DNA of 64,000 nt, from contig CAYQXV010000004.1 of assembly GCA_964421675.1 (NCBI GenBank), positions 1 to 64,000 on the forward strand. The letters are read 5' to 3'. Under the pieces are notes generated by a model, which was not told the origin of the DNA, did not search any database, and saw only the letters and a program-made list of their open reading frames with translations. The stretch is from CALLPQ01 sp964421675. Its GTDB lineage: Bacteria; Pseudomonadota; Alphaproteobacteria; Caulobacterales; Parvularculaceae. Each line of letters begins with the position of its first letter. Position 1 is the first letter of the stretch. Both the position numbers and the translations under genes were made by a program. Shown here piece after piece: positions 43,044-52,635 of the stretch.

Positions 43044-44330
43044 TTACGCCGCTGTATCATTGAGAGTTTGTAGGAGTTCATCGACCACTGAAATGATGCG
43101 TGCATTTGCTGAATAAGCACGCTGGGTTTCAATAAGAGCACCAAATTCCTGACTTATATCGACTGTTGAGGTCTCAAGGCCCTCACTTTCGATAAAGCCA
43201 GCATTATTTAGTCCCGCTACAGACAAAGAAAGTTGCCCGGCGGCTGGATCGAACTGAAAGGCTGTATTGCCTGCATCCAGTAGGCCTTCATTGTTGGTAA
43301 AAAGCGCTAAGGGGATTTGATATAAATCTCGGCTTGTACCATTGGTGAAGCGAGCGGTTAGGGTGCCGCTATCGTTCACGGTAAATCCGCTCAGGGTTCC
43401 TGCGATATTTCCATCATTGCTGGCGTTCAAGATTGTGCTGGCACTATTGCGATTTGAAAGTTGCGACAAATCAATGGCAAGGGATTGTGTGCCTTGGGCA
43501 CCTTCGAGCGATATTGATTGCGGAAAATTAGATGCCGCTAAATCAATCGCGCCATCTGCGCCAAATTGGACAGACCCACTGGCAATCGGCAAACCTGATA
43601 CATCTGATGCATCAAATAGCTCAACCGCGGCGCTATTAGTGCCCGTACGCACAAAAGCCAGCGATAGGGTACGCGTTTGGCCTTCCGCATCAAAAACGGT
43701 GAAATTCTGGAGAATATCGGCAGCAATTGAGCCCCCAGCAATATTGTTCGCCGGGTCGCTTGATTGATATTGTAACGGATCAATCGACAGCGCGGCTGTG
43801 CTCGATAGATTGGCTTGCAGACTCAATTGACTGGTTGCAAGCGCGGGCGAGGTGACCGCGGCAAGGTTAACGGTCTCCAAACTATTGAGCGAAGTGACAT
43901 TATCTGACGGGCCGCCTGCGCCAATTCTCAGGGCTTGCAGAAAATGTCCGCCGCTATTGACCAGATTGCCGTCACTATCAAGCGTAAAGTCGCCTGCGCG
44001 CGTAACAAGTGTTTGGGCGTCGGCGTTCGCGGCATTGTTATCGCGTACAACAAAAAAACCGTCACCAGCAATGGCAAGATGGCCAGCTTCACCGGTGCGA
44101 CTAATAAAGCCCTGATCATCAAAGATGCGGCGCGTCGAAGCGGAGGCACCCTGACTGACCGGGTCTGATGTTGAGCGGGTCTCGCGCGCAACGAGGTCTG
44201 AAAAATCTGTTCGCGACCGGCGAAAGCCAACGGTCTGACTGTTTGCGATATTATTGGATATCGCTTCAAGGCTGCTGGCTTGGGCGGCAAGTCCTGACAG
44301 GCCGACGGCAAAAAGAGAGGTGGTGCTCAT
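43044..44330 (-). CDS. flgE: flagellar hook protein FlgE
   Basis: Forms the flagellar hook filament, 428 residues. The conserved N-terminal D0 helix (FAVGLSGLAAQASSLEAISNN, then NIANSQTVGFRRSRTDFSDLV) and C-terminal D0 (VDISQEFGALIETQRAYSANARIISVVDELLQTL) pair in the assembled hook. The middle is Ser/Thr/Asn-rich and variable, as usual. Last gene of the fliK-flgD-flgE operon, 3 nt after flgD. Confidence 0.95.
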   Translation of the reverse strand: MSTTSLFAVGLSGLAAQASSLEAISNNIANSQTVGFRRSRTDFSDLVARETRSTSDPVSQGASASTRRIFDDQGFISRTGEAGHLAIAGDGFFVVRDNNAANADAQTLVTRAGDFTLDSDGNLVNSGGHFLQALRIGAGGPSDNVTSLNSLETVNLAAVTSPALATSQLSLQANLSSTAALSIDPLQYQSSDPANNIAGGSIAADILQNFTVFDAEGQTRTLSLAFVRTGTNSAAVELFDASDVSGLPIASGSVQFGADGAIDLAASNFPQSISLEGAQGTQSLAIDLSQLSNRNSASTILNASNDGNIAGTLSGFTVNDSGTLTARFTNGTSRDLYQIPLALFTNNEGLLDAGNTAFQFDPAAGQLSLSVAGLNNAGFIESEGLETSTVDISQEFGALIETQRAYSANARIISVVDELLQTLNDTAA

Positions 44331-44333
44331 GGT

Positions 44334-45023
44334 TTATCGTCCTTCAACAGGAATTGCATCAACGCGCGTGACTTGATCGATGGAAACGCTGCGCCCATTG
44401 ATCAACACTTCCGGACCGTTCGCACCGAAAATGACCCCGCTAACCGTGCCTTGTGATTGGATGGTGGGGGCAAGGGTCGTTTCATTTTCGCCGCGGGCAG
44501 AAATTTCCAACCGGTAGGTTCCGGGCGGTGCAATATCGCCATTCTCAAGGCGCCCATCCCATTGCACATTATGAGTACCGGCATCGCCAACCGCATTCAG
44601 GCTGGCAATTGGTGTACCTGTAGCGTCAACAATCTGCGCGGAAATTGAAGAGGCGGGGCTCGTGAGTGAATAGCGGAAGTCGAAACTGCTGCCCGCATTT
44701 GACGGGGCAAGTGTAACTTCATTGCTGGAAACACTCGCCAAATGGCCAACCAGACTAAGCGAAGCTTGGCGATCTGAATTTGATTGAAGGGCAATCAGCG
44801 CTTCAAGGTTGGTATTGGTTTGAATGGATTGCTCAACACCGGCAAATTGCACAAGTTGCTGTGTGAATTGTTCTGTATCCAGCGGTTCTAGCGGATCTTG
44901 ATTTTGCAGTTGCGTCGTCAGCAATGTCAGAAATGTATCGAAATCGCCGGATAGACGCGATATCGCATTATCTGTTTGGGCGCTATTGGCTGTGGCCGCA
45001 CTGGCGAGACTGGATAAATCCAT
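44334..45023 (-). CDS. flgD: flagellar hook capping protein FlgD
   Basis: The scaffold cap for hook assembly, 229 residues. The N-terminal conserved region (DTFLTLLTTQLQNQDPLEPLDTEQFTQQLVQFAGVEQ, about residues 28-65) is diagnostic. The C-terminal part holds FlgD-type Ig and beta-sandwich strands (GTHNVQWDGRLENGDIAPPGTYRLEI), which act as the growing-tip platform. It lies between fliK and flgE in the usual order. Confidence 0.94.
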   Translation of the reverse strand: MDLSSLASAATANSAQTDNAISRLSGDFDTFLTLLTTQLQNQDPLEPLDTEQFTQQLVQFAGVEQSIQTNTNLEALIALQSNSDRQASLSLVGHLASVSSNEVTLAPSNAGSSFDFRYSLTSPASSISAQIVDATGTPIASLNAVGDAGTHNVQWDGRLENGDIAPPGTYRLEISARGENETTLAPTIQSQGTVSGVIFGANGPEVLINGRSVSIDQVTRVDAIPVEGR

Positions 45024-45033
45024 GAGGGGTTCC

Positions 45034-45999
45034 TTACAACGTCACATCGATATAATTGGCTGAGCCAAGGGGGACTGGCGCGCGGCCAGTTACGGAGGGT
45101 GCGGTTTCTGCATTCAAAAAGATCGGAATTTCATTGCGCGCAGATTGATCGGTAGACGCATCTTTGTGGGATGCATCGTGTTGCGCGAGCGTTTCAAAAT
45201 TCAAGGTTAGAGGTTTATCGGTGTCCACACCGGCGTCGCTAAGAAGTGCGCGCAAATTTTCTGCATCTTTGCGAAATAAATCGAGGCTCGATTCATGTTC
45301 AAACCGCAATGTCAGGCTTGGTTCATCGCCCGGTGTGTAGCTCGCATCAACGCGGCCCAATGAGGGGGGATCGAGGCGAATTTCAAAATTTGTCTTTCCG
45401 TTTTGCAGTTGCTGGGACAGCAATGTTGCAAATCGTTGTGTGGGCGCTTGGCGCGTAGCCGGAGCGTCTTGCGCTGCTTGGGCGAGAGGCCGCGCGGTGC
45501 GCGCCGTATTGCTCGCAGCTGGTGCCAATCCAGATTGCGTTGCCACGGCCTGTGATATGGGCGCGGAAATGGCGGGCCCTGATGGCACAGCGAGATTTTG
45601 CGCGATGGGAGTTTGCGGCACAGGCTGCGCACGTAAAACAGGTTCGGAATTTTCCGTCGGTGCATTTGCGCCAACCGGGCCAGAACTATTTGCCTGCGAA
45701 GACCGGGACGGCGTCAATGGCTCTTCAGTCACGCTGAGGGGCTGTTGCTGTGAATCAGCGTGGGCCGACGCGCGTTCTTGATTGGTATTTGTGGTCAATT
45801 CCGCTTCGCTCGGCACTGAACCATGGGTTTGCAGCGCTCTGGAGGCCTGCGTTTCAAGAGCGGCTACGGCACTGTCTAATGAAAAAGCAAAGGTTGCATC
45901 GCCCTGATCGCTATTTTCATTGGCGACCAATACACCATTGTCTGCACCTGTGGGTGCAGAGGCGGTAGGCTTTTCAATGAACGCGAAACCGGCGTCCAT
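45034..45999 (-). CDS. fliK: flagellar hook-length control protein FliK
   Basis: Measures hook length and switches export specificity, 321 residues. Like other FliK it is mostly low-complexity (Ala/Pro/Gln/Thr-rich, about residues 30-205). A compact C-terminal Flg_hook domain is recognisable as FEIRLDPPSLGRVDASYT, LTLRFEHESSLDLFRKDAENLRALLSDAG, and LTLNFE. ATG 45999 is preferred to a TTG at 46011. First gene of the hook operon; a sigma-54-like promoter lies 65 nt upstream. Confidence 0.85.
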   Translation of the reverse strand: MDAGFAFIEKPTASAPTGADNGVLVANENSDQGDATFAFSLDSAVAALETQASRALQTHGSVPSEAELTTNTNQERASAHADSQQQPLSVTEEPLTPSRSSQANSSGPVGANAPTENSEPVLRAQPVPQTPIAQNLAVPSGPAISAPISQAVATQSGLAPAASNTARTARPLAQAAQDAPATRQAPTQRFATLLSQQLQNGKTNFEIRLDPPSLGRVDASYTPGDEPSLTLRFEHESSLDLFRKDAENLRALLSDAGVDTDKPLTLNFETLAQHDASHKDASTDQSARNEIPIFLNAETAPSVTGRAPVPLGSANYIDVTL

Positions 46000-46063
46000 A
46001 AGGATATCCAATCATGGTGCGGTCGCACACCGCACAATGCGGGCGCATAACACTCATGGACAA

Positions 46064-46079
46064 CGCAAATGAGAGGCCA
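46064..46079 (-). promoter_or_regulatory. sigma-54 promoter-like element upstream of fliK
   Basis: On the minus strand the sequence TGGCCTCTCATTTGCG has GG and GC of the -24/-12 elements exactly 10 nt apart (consensus TGGCAC, 5 nt, TTGC). Transcription would start near 46053, about 55 nt before the fliK ATG. Hook genes in Caulobacter depend on sigma-54 and FlbD, and an flbD gene lies in this window. A short dyad CCGCACAATGCGG (46030-46042) falls in the leader. Confidence 0.65.
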
Positions 46080-46221
46080 TTCACCAAACCCAATAAAGAT
46101 GCGGGTTTGCGTGGTTTACAAATCCTTAGCGCGCACACCCTACCGGGCAAAAACTTCCCCTACGGTCAAAATTTCCGCCCTGAATGACAAGTTGCAAGGT
46201 TGATTAGTCTATCCGTGCACA

Positions 46222-47625
46222 TCACTCAGCGGCGATGGGCTTACCGTTGCCGGGCCGCCATTCATCGAGCGCTTGCAGGGCTTGTGCACACATAATTTGT
46301 TTTTTCGCGCGGCCCTTTTCCTTGCCGCGCAAGCGCTTTCCGTCCGCATCAGTTTTGGGGGCTTCAACGGGGGGGAACAATCCGAAATTTACATTCATCG
46401 GCTGGAAACTTGCCTTGCGATCATCACTCAAATGCCCGCCGGTAATATGCTCGATCAGCGCGCCCAGCGCGGTATTGGCAGGCGGGGCGCAAAATGTGGT
46501 CCCCAAAGCATCACTGGCCGCAAATCGCCCCGATAATAGCCCGATTGCTGCGCTTTCCACATATCCTTCAACCCCGGTAATTTGTCCGGCAAATCGCAAT
46601 CGCGGCATGGCGTTCAATCGCAATTGATGGTCAAGAAGTTTCGGACTGTTTAAAAAAGTATTACGGTGAATCCCGCCAAGACGCGCAAACTCCGCCTTTT
46701 CAAGTCCGGGGATCATGCGAATAATGTCCGCTTGCGCGCCATATTTCAGTTTGGTCTGAAATCCGACCATATTATACAGTGTACCGAGTTTATTATCCTG
46801 GCGAAGTTGCACCACGGCATAGGGTTTTTCTTCCCGGTGCGGATTGGTAAGGCCTACCGGTTTCATCGGCCCAAACCGTAATGTTTGCGGACCGCGTTCG
46901 GCCATGACTTCTATTGGCAGGCAAGCTTCAAAATAGGGCGTTGATTTTTCCCATTCTTTAAATTCGGTTTTTTCCCCTTCAATCAATGCATCAATAAAGG
47001 CGAGATATTGCGCTTCATCCATGGCGCAATTGATATAGTCAGCGCCGTCTCCGCCGGGGCCTTTCTTGTCATAGCGCGACTGGAACCAGGCTTTATCAAA
47101 ATCAATGCTATCTTTGTGAACGATCGGGGCAATCGCATCAAAAAAGGCAAGGGCGGTCTCATCAGTTAATCCATGGATTGCCTCCGCGAGATTACTAGAG
47201 GTGAGGGGGCCGGTGGCGATAATCACATTCGACCACTCTTCAGGAGGCAGCGCCGCGATCTCCTCGCGCTTGATGGTAATATTGTCGTGCCCCTCAAGGG
47301 CTGCCGTGACCGCATCCGAAAATGCGATACGGTCAACCGCCAGCGCACCGCCGGCCGGCACCTGATTGGCATCCGCCATCGCCATAATAAGAGAATCACA
47401 GCGGCGCATTTCCTCATGCAGCAAGCCTACCGCGTTATTTTGGGCATCATCGGAACGAAATGAGTTCGAACACACCAATTCCGCCAAGCCTTCCCCTTGA
47501 TGCGCGTCGGTTGAACGCGTTGGCCGCATTTCGTGTAAAATGACACACGCGCCCAGATTTGCCGCCTGCCAAGCCGCCTCGCTACCCGCGAGACCGCCGC
47601 CAATGATGTGAATAGGGTCTGACAT
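46222..47625 (-). CDS. trmFO: folate-dependent tRNA uracil-54 methyltransferase TrmFO
   Basis: FAD- and methylene-tetrahydrofolate-dependent enzyme making ribothymidine-54 in tRNA, 467 residues. The N-terminal FAD site is IHIIGGGLAGSEAAWQAA, followed by VILHEMRPTRSTDAHQGE and LAELVCSNSFRSD. The C-terminal part has LFFAGQITGVEGYVESAA-like sequence (RFAGQITGVEGYVES) and LGALIEHITGG. ATG 47625 is preferred to the longer frame from 47670. It is divergent from the membrane protein at 47730. Confidence 0.95.
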   Translation of the reverse strand: MSDPIHIIGGGLAGSEAAWQAANLGACVILHEMRPTRSTDAHQGEGLAELVCSNSFRSDDAQNNAVGLLHEEMRRCDSLIMAMADANQVPAGGALAVDRIAFSDAVTAALEGHDNITIKREEIAALPPEEWSNVIIATGPLTSSNLAEAIHGLTDETALAFFDAIAPIVHKDSIDFDKAWFQSRYDKKGPGGDGADYINCAMDEAQYLAFIDALIEGEKTEFKEWEKSTPYFEACLPIEVMAERGPQTLRFGPMKPVGLTNPHREEKPYAVVQLRQDNKLGTLYNMVGFQTKLKYGAQADIIRMIPGLEKAEFARLGGIHRNTFLNSPKLLDHQLRLNAMPRLRFAGQITGVEGYVESAAIGLLSGRFAASDALGTTFCAPPANTALGALIEHITGGHLSDDRKASFQPMNVNFGLFPPVEAPKTDADGKRLRGKEKGRAKKQIMCAQALQALDEWRPGNGKPIAAE

Positions 47626-47729
47626 GAAACTATTGTCCTGTTTTTTATTGGTTTTAGCCCCTCGTGACATATTAGCAATTGCCTCTTTCCTGTCTTTGTT
47701 TAAGCTTTTGCCATTATTAGGGGTTTTGC

Positions 47730-49049
47730 ATGAGTTGGCGTATTTGGGCAGTGGCGGGAGAAGCGTTGAATTTCGGCGCTCGCCGGATGGAAACGATCCT
47801 TCGGGTTGCGTGGCTTCCCGTGGTTTTATTGATGCTCTTGCAAATGGTGGTCGTGTTTTTGGGGATTTCCGTCACCCTTGGGCGAGTCACGACCCTAGAA
47901 GAAGCAGGCTCTTATGGGGTCGCGCTGCAAGCCTATCCGCAATTTGCTCTGGCGGCCTGGCGATCTGAACCGGTTATGATGACCATAATCGCGGTTAGCA
48001 CCTTCATTCTATCAATCATATTGATATCCTCATTCATGGCCCCGCTCATCCGCTACGCGGCAACGGGAGAAAAACCGGCACCGGGTCTCATCCGCATTCC
48101 CTTTGGCCGCGATCAACTCCGCTTTTCCGTGGCCGCGGTCATTACCGCAATATTATCATTCCCAATCTTGATGGCGCCGATGGCAATCATGTTTTTCGTC
48201 ATGCGGGCATATGTGTTTCTTTCACTTTTAAGCACCAAGATTGCTAATCATGTAAAATTTCCCTTCGAAAATAGCCTGCACACGGTTGCCAATGCGCAGA
48301 TTTTAGACGTGGTGACAGATACGGGCCGTATCTGGCTGTTTGGGATTCCGTTTTCACTGATCACGCTGATCATTCCCATGGCAGTGATTTTCGCTTTCAT
48401 GATGATTGCGCATTTCACAACGCGAAAGCGCGCACCGCATTTGGGGTCCGGGCGGTCAACACGCTGGCAACGACGCACGGTCATTAGCCTGATTTCATTC
48501 GGGCTTATCGCGTTATTTTGGGGCTGGGTTGTTAATTTAATTCCGCGCCCGCCCTTATTGTTGAACGGCCTTCCCGCATTTCCCGAACAAGGGCGCCTTT
48601 ACGCACTCTTTTTCGTCTTGCTGATTTTTATTCTTGGCTACGTCAACTTGCGAGCATTTGCATGGCCCGGATTTGCGGTGATGGATAAATCATTGTCCTT
48701 ATCCGGAAGCCGGGAGACGTCGCGCGGTTGGAATCTATTCAAGCTGATCGGGCTATTAATAATGGTCGTCATCATTATGTTTGGTATGCAATTGATCATC
48801 AACATATTGATAGGCCAGATTTTGTTCCCCGTAATATTGAACATTTATGGGCTGCTCATTACGACCACCCGCTTAGTTAATTCCGGTGTTTCGGCTGAAT
48901 GGATTTTCCCCGTCATCCAATGGACATGGAATGCGGTCCGCCTACTGCTCAATCTATTCTGGACCTTTTTCAGCTATGGCGTGCTCGCAGGGATTTATGG
49001 CCGGCTATATGCGCACACGAAAGCCGCGCGCCCTTATCTACCGGAATGA
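47730..49049 (+). CDS. multi-pass membrane protein of unknown function
   Basis: A 439-residue protein with about eight to ten hydrophobic segments and short, often basic loops. After an amphipathic N-terminal helix (WRIWAVAGEALNFGARRMETILR) it alternates helices with loops such as PLIRYAATGEKPAPGLIRIPFGRDQLRF. No transporter signature is visible. ATG 47730 has GGGGTTTTGC just upstream. The small protein at 10749 resembles its first third. Function unknown. Confidence 0.7.
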   Translation: MSWRIWAVAGEALNFGARRMETILRVAWLPVVLLMLLQMVVVFLGISVTLGRVTTLEEAGSYGVALQAYPQFALAAWRSEPVMMTIIAVSTFILSIILISSFMAPLIRYAATGEKPAPGLIRIPFGRDQLRFSVAAVITAILSFPILMAPMAIMFFVMRAYVFLSLLSTKIANHVKFPFENSLHTVANAQILDVVTDTGRIWLFGIPFSLITLIIPMAVIFAFMMIAHFTTRKRAPHLGSGRSTRWQRRTVISLISFGLIALFWGWVVNLIPRPPLLLNGLPAFPEQGRLYALFFVLLIFILGYVNLRAFAWPGFAVMDKSLSLSGSRETSRGWNLFKLIGLLIMVVIIMFGMQLIINILIGQILFPVILNIYGLLITTTRLVNSGVSAEWIFPVIQWTWNAVRLLLNLFWTFFSYGVLAGIYGRLYAHTKAARPYLPE

Positions 49050-49134
49050 TAATTGCCCAAGGTGCTAGAATGCCTTGGCACCAGCAAGAAATGGGTTCTA
49101 TCATCGCCGAACATTGATGTTCGGGAGCGCTTTC

Positions 49135-49776
49135 ATGACGGTGACAGCCGATTGGTATTTCGACTATATTTCGCCCTATCCTTATCTCCAACTTGCCCGG
49201 TTTGATGAGCTTCCAAGCGATCTTATCATCAATCCAAAACCCGTACTGTTTGCTGCGCTTTTAAACCATTGGGGCCAATTGGGCCCTGCGGAAATTCCGG
49301 CAAAAGCGCGCCAGACATTTTACTATACGCGCTGGCTTGCCGAACAACGTGGCCTTGCCTTTGAAGGGCCGCCGCGCCATCCGTTTAATCCTTTAGCTTT
49401 GTTGCGCTTAACCCATTCACTTGGATCAAGCTTGACGATTGTCAGAACGGTTTACGATCATGTTTGGGGCAGGGGCCATGATGGCATGAGCCCTGAGAGT
49501 CTGGATAAACTTGCAGAAATTTTGGGCGTGAGCGATTTGCAAGAGCGCTTATCTGACCCCGCCAACAAAGAGGCAATTAAGACGAATACGGATGAAGCCA
49601 TCACGCGAGGCGTTTACGGTGTGCCAACCTTTGCGGTTGGCGAGCATCTATTTTGGGGCGATGATGTCACCCCAATGTTCGTCGATTTTTTGCAAGACCC
49701 AAACCTGTTCGAGCAACCCGGTTTTGCCAAAGCGCAAACCATTACCCCTGCGGCAGTGCGCAGACCAAAAGGGTAG
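49135..49776 (+). CDS. DsbA-family 2-hydroxychromene-2-carboxylate isomerase-like protein
   Basis: A 213-residue thioredoxin-fold protein of the HCCA isomerase/kappa glutathione transferase type. It starts WYFDYISPYPYLQL (SPY with Ser as active residue, replacing the CxxC of oxidoreductases). The family C-terminal block is EAITRGVYGVPTFAVGEHLFWGDD with the cis-Pro. Members isomerise ring-cleavage products with glutathione or act as kappa-class GSTs. ATG 49135 with a GGGAG SD is chosen over a frame start at 49075. Confidence 0.88.
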   Translation: MTVTADWYFDYISPYPYLQLARFDELPSDLIINPKPVLFAALLNHWGQLGPAEIPAKARQTFYYTRWLAEQRGLAFEGPPRHPFNPLALLRLTHSLGSSLTIVRTVYDHVWGRGHDGMSPESLDKLAEILGVSDLQERLSDPANKEAIKTNTDEAITRGVYGVPTFAVGEHLFWGDDVTPMFVDFLQDPNLFEQPGFAKAQTITPAAVRRPKG

Positions 49777-49808
49777 CTTTCAATATTGCGGGTTAGGTTT
49801 AGCGGTTT

Positions 49809-50798
49809 TTACGCAACCGAAATCATCGGGGCAGCTTCGGGTAAATCTTCGCCAAAGGCGCGTTGATAAAACTCAGCCACGGTTGGGCGTTCTAGTTCAT
49901 CGCACTTGTTTAGAAATGTCACCCGGAACGCATAACCGACATCGTTAAAGATCTCGGTATTTTGCGCCCATGTAATCACCGTTCTTGGACTCATCACGGT
50001 TGAAATATCGCCATTGATAAAGGCATTGCGCGTCATATCGGCGACACGCACCATCGCAACCAATTTTTCGCGCATATCGCCGCTACTATAAGATGGACAT
50101 TTGGCGGCAACGATCTCAACTTCTTCATCATGGGCAAGATAGTTGAGCGTTGTCACCAAAGACCAACGGTCCATTTGTCCCTGATTAATTTGCTGGGTGC
50201 CGTGATAAAGGCCCGTTGTATCGCCAAGTCCGATCGTATTGGTGGTTGAGAACAATCTGAAATGGGGATTTGGCGTTATCACCTTGTTTTGATCCAACAA
50301 GGTCAAGCGGCCTTCAGCCTCAAGCACGCGCTGGATCACAAACATCACATCCGGGCGGCCCGCATCATATTCATCAAAGATAAGAGCGACCGGGCGCTGA
50401 AACGCCCATGGCAAGATGCCTTCTTTAAATTTGGTGACCTGAACGCCGTCCTCAACAACAATAGCATCGCGTCCAATCAGGTCGATACGGCTGACATGGC
50501 TATCAAGATTGATTCGCACAGCTGGCCAGTTGAGCCGCGCTGCGACCTGTTCAATATGGGTTGATTTACCCGTTCCGTGATAGCCTTGAACCATCACCCG
50601 CCGGTTGTGCGTAAACCCAGCAAGAATCGACAAGGTTGTTTGCGGGTCAAAGCGATAGGCCGGATCGACGGGCGGGGAATATTCTGATGGCTTCGAGAAG
50701 GCGGGCACGGACATATCAATATCCACCCCAAACACCTCGCGTGCGGAGACCTCAGTATCTGGCCCAGCCATGTGATCATCATTTTTTGATGGTGCCAT
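49809..50798 (-). CDS. cobS: cobaltochelatase subunit CobS-like AAA+ protein
   Basis: AAA+ ATPase subunit of the aerobic cobalt chelatase CobNST, or a CobS-like MoxR-type ATPase working with another partner, 329 residues. Walker A is GYHGTGKST (72-80), Walker B region ALIFDEYDAGRPDVMFVIQRVLE, and FSTTNTIGLGDTTGLYHGTQQINQGQMDRW is typical of CobS. cobT, which usually follows cobS, is not adjacent: the next gene downstream is on the other strand. Upstream on the same strand lies a J-domain gene, a common alphaproteobacterial grouping. Confidence 0.9.
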   Translation of the reverse strand: MAPSKNDDHMAGPDTEVSAREVFGVDIDMSVPAFSKPSEYSPPVDPAYRFDPQTTLSILAGFTHNRRVMVQGYHGTGKSTHIEQVAARLNWPAVRINLDSHVSRIDLIGRDAIVVEDGVQVTKFKEGILPWAFQRPVALIFDEYDAGRPDVMFVIQRVLEAEGRLTLLDQNKVITPNPHFRLFSTTNTIGLGDTTGLYHGTQQINQGQMDRWSLVTTLNYLAHDEEVEIVAAKCPSYSSGDMREKLVAMVRVADMTRNAFINGDISTVMSPRTVITWAQNTEIFNDVGYAFRVTFLNKCDELERPTVAEFYQRAFGEDLPEAAPMISVA

Positions 50799-51011
50799 CG
50801 ATTTTTCACTTCCAGATAAAATGGCCCGGTGCGTGTTGCCAGGTCTCAGTTAGGGGCTTGCCTCAAATACAGGGGATAACCCCCTCAAATTAGCGGCCGA
50901 CCCTCGCGCGAATGATCAAATTTTTCAAGGGCGCAGTTCAGCGCACTATGGGATGGATTAGGGGAGGCCGTTGGCTTTTTTCGGTAAATTTAGGCCCCGC
51001 AAATTTCGCCA

Positions 51012-51653
51012 TCAGCAAATTTTGGCTTTTTTTAATATTTGATGCGCTTTGACCACCGATTGCAGCTGTTCCTCAGCGCTTCGATCCCCCTCATTGGAAT
51101 CGGGGTGGAATTTGCGCAATAGCTCAGCATATCGCTTGCGGATTTCCGCCGCCGGGGCACTTGGCGGCAGCCCCATGGTCTCAAAGGCGCCTTCCTGCAG
51201 TTTCGTCAGGCGTTTGCCCTCGCGCCAGGTGCCTTGCTTATCATCGATCCGTGCTTTTGCCGTCTCGCCGAGCACCCCGAAGGAATCGACCATATCCGCT
51301 GGCCCGCGTGTGCTAGCAGCGGCAGCTGCGCGTTCATTCTTGGCCCAGCCCCATGTGGGCCGTCCGCCATAAATATTTGAATCGCGCGCAGCTTTCGCCT
51401 GATCCGCGCTCATGCCTTCAAAATAGTTCCACTGTTTATTGTGCTCGCGCGCATGCGCCGCACAAAACCACATATAAGACCGTGGTTCACGCGGAGATTT
51501 TGCGGTTCGACAATCACCCGGCTCCTTGCAATCTTCAGCTTCACAGATCTTATCTGCGGGCCGTTTCCAGGCGGGTTCTTTTTTGCCTCTGGCACTAGGC
51601 GGTTTGACACGTATGTCGAAACCATGTCGCGGTTTGTAATTCTCATCTTCCAT
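51012..51653 (-). CDS. DnaJ-domain protein
   Basis: A 213-residue co-chaperone-like protein with a J domain at the C-terminus (from about 155): LPPSAPAAEIRKRYAELLRKFHPDSNEGD carries the HPD tripeptide that stimulates Hsp70. The N-terminal part has a Cys pattern (ICEAEDCKEPGDC, and CAAHAREHNKQWNYFEGMS) that may bind zinc. This C-terminal-J layout is found beside bolA and cobS in alphaproteobacteria. It is divergent from bolA. Confidence 0.9.
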   Translation of the reverse strand: MEDENYKPRHGFDIRVKPPSARGKKEPAWKRPADKICEAEDCKEPGDCRTAKSPREPRSYMWFCAAHAREHNKQWNYFEGMSADQAKAARDSNIYGGRPTWGWAKNERAAAAASTRGPADMVDSFGVLGETAKARIDDKQGTWREGKRLTKLQEGAFETMGLPPSAPAAEIRKRYAELLRKFHPDSNEGDRSAEEQLQSVVKAHQILKKAKIC

Positions 51654-51750
51654 AACTGCTATTATGGGATGTTAAGGCGCACGATACAATCTTGACACGT
51701 GCGATGAAAAGACCATGTTCTGGTCGGATGGCCGAAGGAAACATTTTTTG

Positions 51751-52038
51751 ATGACAATGCGCGAGACAATCGAGCAAAAACTGCGTGAGGCTTTAGCCCC
51801 GGTATTCCTTGAAGTGAAGGATGACTCGCACCTGCATGTAGGCCATGCCGGCGCCAGAGAGGGCGGAGAATCACATTTTAGTGTTTTTATCGTCAGCGCG
51901 CTTTTTGAAGGTCAATCGCGTGTGATGCGCCAGCGTTCCGTCAATGCAGCCTTAAAAGATGAGCTTGCGATTCAGGTTCACGCCCTTGCCATGAAAACCA
52001 TTGCGCCGTCAGAATATGACGACAAGGCAGAAAAATAG
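51751..52038 (+). CDS. bolA: BolA family protein
   Basis: A 95-residue BolA-type protein, partner of monothiol glutaredoxins in iron-sulfur cluster handling. LEVKDDSHLHVGHAGAREGGESHFSVFIVS carries the family core, with SRVMRQRSVNAAL following. The histidine in HVGHAG is a likely cluster ligand. ATG 51751 has an AAGGAA SD 10 nt upstream, and a frame start at 51715 lacks support. The grxD partner is distant (13004). Confidence 0.93.
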   Translation: MTMRETIEQKLREALAPVFLEVKDDSHLHVGHAGAREGGESHFSVFIVSALFEGQSRVMRQRSVNAALKDELAIQVHALAMKTIAPSEYDDKAEK

Positions 52039-52041
52039 GTC

Positions 52042-52635
52042 ATGGATTTAGCATTAGCACCGGTGACCTATGCGATGATCGTCGCTAACATCATCGCCAG
52101 TTCATGGGCATTCTTTTTTGATCGCAATTTTACCGGCCAGTTTGCATTTAATGTGGGCGCAATCGCGCGTCATAAACAACATTACAGAGTGTTCACCTCG
52201 TCCTTCCTGCACAATGATCCGATCCACCTGACATTTAATATGGTGGCGCTGTTTTCATTTGGACCGCTGGTCGAAGCGGTTTTAGGGCGCACGGGATTTT
52301 TCGTTGTCTATTTCGGCGCGATATTATCGAGCGGTATTTTGTCATTTTTCGTCAATCGCCGAAATGATCAATATACCAGTGTCGGTGCATCCGATGCGGT
52401 TTCCGGGGTTATCTTTGCCGGTATCTTAATATCACCATTTGATGAGTTGTTCATTTTCCCGATTCCCTTTGCGATCCCTGCCTGGGGCTTTGGGTTTTTA
52501 TTCCTTGGAATTTCAACTTTGTTGATGGGCGCGGAAAATCGCCGCATTGCCCATGAGGGCCATCTTGGCGGCGCGCTGGCGGGCATCGCATTAACCGCGC
52601 TTATGCTTCCAACATTAGTGACGGGATGGTTTTAA
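52042..52635 (+). CDS. rhomboid family intramembrane serine protease
   Basis: A 197-residue six-helix membrane protein of the rhomboid family. The catalytic pair is likely Ser117 in VGASDAVSGVIF (GASx type) and His174 in HEGHLGGALAGI, with the conserved FLHNDPIHLTFNM loop at 55-67. The GASD motif replaces the usual GASG but keeps the serine, so activity is likely. It is 3 nt after bolA. Confidence 0.88.
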   Translation: MDLALAPVTYAMIVANIIASSWAFFFDRNFTGQFAFNVGAIARHKQHYRVFTSSFLHNDPIHLTFNMVALFSFGPLVEAVLGRTGFFVVYFGAILSSGILSFFVNRRNDQYTSVGASDAVSGVIFAGILISPFDELFIFPIPFAIPAWGFGFLFLGISTLLMGAENRRIAHEGHLGGALAGIALTALMLPTLVTGWF

